The notes beneath the pieces are model-generated. The model was not told the origin of the DNA. It did no database searches and worked only from the letters and a program-made list of their open reading frames with translations. The position numbers were made by a program, and so were the translations under genes. A stretch of 6,969 nt of DNA. It comes from Oceanospirillaceae bacterium UBA7410 (lineage in GTDB: Bacteria > Pseudomonadota > Gammaproteobacteria > Pseudomonadales > Balneatricaceae). Shown here piece by piece: positions 5,787-6,969 of this stretch. The stretch spans positions 1 to 6,969 of the forward strand of contig DKMQ01000088.1 in the NCBI GenBank assembly GCA_002470565.1, read 5' to 3'. Within the stretch, counting starts at the first letter, position 1. Each line of letters begins with the position of its first letter.

Positions 5787-6968
5787 ATGGACAAAATCGT
5801 ACAAGATTTTCCGCCAGCATCAAGGCGCTTGCGCCTAGGCTTTGTTGGAGGCGGGCAGGGGGCTTTAATCGGTGAGGTGCACGCCAATGGTGCGCGCCTT
5901 TCTAATCGCTGGGATATTGTCGCAGGAGCCTTGTCATCTAATCCACAACGCGCTAAAGCCTCAGGTCAAGCGTGGATGCTAGATGATGACCGTATCTATA
6001 GTGATTATCGAGATATGGCCCAAAAAGAAGCGGCTCGTGCGGATGGCATTGAAGCGGTAAGCATTGTGACCCCAAATCATTTGCACGCACCTATAGCCAA
6101 AGCCTTTATGGATGTTGGTATTGATATTATTTCGGATAAGCCTCTAACAACCACCCTTAAAGAAGCCCAAAGTCTAGCCAAGGCACAAGCTAGGGCTGGC
6201 GTGGTATTTGGTGTCACTTATGCCTATTCTGCCCATGTCATGGTTAGACAGGCCCAAGCTATGGTGCGCCGTGGGGATTTAGGCGATATCCGTCAAATCC
6301 ATGTGGAGTACTTTCAAGACTGGGCTATGGACTTGACCGATCAAGGTGATGATGCACCTTGGCGCTTGGACGTAGCGCAAAACGGCCCATCTTTTACTGT
6401 GGGTGATATTGGGACTCACGCTGAACATTTGGCGAGGTTTGTATCAGGTTTAAATGTTGAGGCTGTACGAGCAGATTTTCATGTTACGGGCAAACCCAAA
6501 GCTTTGGAAGACACTGCGTTCATGCAACTGCGCTTTGAAGGTGGAGTGCCAGGTACCTTGATGGTGAGTCAGACTATGGCTGGCAGTCAATGTGGTTTGC
6601 GCTTGCGAATATGTGGCTCTAAGGCAAGCTTGGAGTGGCTTCAGGAACAACCAGAAATTTTGCACTTACGTGCTATCGGAGCTCCTGAACAGATTATCTC
6701 CCGGGGTCATGACGCAGGCATGATTGCAGATACACAACGCTTATTACGCATGCCTCGCGGGCATCCAGAAGCCTTAACAGATGCTTGGGCTAATCTATAC
6801 TTAGAGTTAGCTGTGGCGATACAGGCTCGCAGGGAAGGCAGGGAGTTACCCCAAGACCTTTTGGCTTATCCAACCATTGCTGATGGTGTGGAAGGTATGC
6901 GTTTTGTGGAAGCGGCTATTGCATCTAATGCAACTGATGCTTGGGTGTCTTGCACCCAAAGCACCTAA
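5787..6968 (+). CDS. Gfo/Idh/MocA-family NAD(P)-dependent oxidoreductase
   Basis: Predicted cytoplasmic dehydrogenase of 393 aa, a normal length for the larger family members; it lacks a signal peptide. The N-terminal Rossmann fold binds the nucleotide through GFVGGGQGALIG (18-29), followed by VTPNHLHAPIA, conserved across the family. The cofactor/catalytic lysine motif appears as DKPL (117-120, K118), with D in place of the more common E. The C-terminal substrate domain has the motif GDIGTHAEHL (206-215), where D207 and H211 are the probable catalytic pair. Known relatives oxidise or reduce sugars, inositols, sugar acids and anhydrosugars. The substrate here is not identifiable. Ribosome site AGGAA (5776-5780) lies 6 nt before the ATG. 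The gene follows tctA by 65 bp on the same strand, with a weak hairpin between, so it is probably the distal gene of the operon and may act on the imported compound. The coding frame is complete, ending one base before the window edge. Confidence 0.93.
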   Translation: MDKIVQDFPPASRRLRLGFVGGGQGALIGEVHANGARLSNRWDIVAGALSSNPQRAKASGQAWMLDDDRIYSDYRDMAQKEAARADGIEAVSIVTPNHLHAPIAKAFMDVGIDIISDKPLTTTLKEAQSLAKAQARAGVVFGVTYAYSAHVMVRQAQAMVRRGDLGDIRQIHVEYFQDWAMDLTDQGDDAPWRLDVAQNGPSFTVGDIGTHAEHLARFVSGLNVEAVRADFHVTGKPKALEDTAFMQLRFEGGVPGTLMVSQTMAGSQCGLRLRICGSKASLEWLQEQPEILHLRAIGAPEQIISRGHDAGMIADTQRLLRMPRGHPEALTDAWANLYLELAVAIQARREGRELPQDLLAYPTIADGVEGMRFVEAAIASNATDAWVSCTQST

Positions 6969-6969
6969 T

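Noticed and set aside
1..6969. Mobile element, CRISPR, phage, toxin-antitoxin or defence system
   Set aside because: No transposase, integrase, repeat-spacer array or relevant protein motif is present, and all six large genes belong to well-known transport, regulation or metabolism families.

Overview
The window looks like a chromosomal catabolic/transport locus from a gram-negative bacterium. The moderate-to-low GC content, classical Shine-Dalgarno sites, a Sec-secreted periplasmic binding protein and the CitA/DcuS-CitB/DcuR type regulators point to Proteobacteria. My guess is a marine-type gammaproteobacterium (Alteromonadales/Oceanospirillales-like), but no rRNA or marker gene fixes this.

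Layout. Bases 1-43 hold the first 14 codons of a minus-strand gene that runs off the left edge. A strong AT-rich inverted repeat (110-149) separates it from a minus-strand two-component operon: a CitB/DcuR-type response regulator (169-858), overlapped by 4 nt with its upstream partner, a CitA/DcuS-type membrane sensor kinase (855-2501). A 148-bp divergent intergenic region (2502-2649) contains a perfect 20-bp palindrome and an 11-bp inverted repeat pair. These are good candidates for operators of the regulator. To the right, on the plus strand, lies a complete tripartite tricarboxylate transporter in the order tctC (2650-3630), tctB (3727-4188), tctA (4198-5721). It is followed by a Gfo/Idh/MocA-family NAD(P)-dependent oxidoreductase (5787-6968) that ends one base before the window does.

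How the parts may work together. The kinase has a periplasmic sensor domain with the R-x-S-H-P signature of carboxylate sensors. It probably detects a carboxylate outside the cell and phosphorylates the regulator, which would bind the divergent region and activate tctCBA. TctC would capture the substrate in the periplasm and TctA/TctB would import it with a cation gradient. The dehydrogenase downstream acts in its family on sugars, sugar acids or cyclitols rather than on citrate. The imported compound may therefore be a sugar-derived acid; this is inference.

The least ordinary DNA-level features are a well-formed intrinsic terminator between tctC and tctB, which also argues that tctB starts at 3727 rather than upstream, and the symmetric structure of the divergent control region. 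I see no mobile element, CRISPR array, tRNA or rRNA, and no sign of a new defence or other exotic system. This is a known type of locus with an undetermined substrate.
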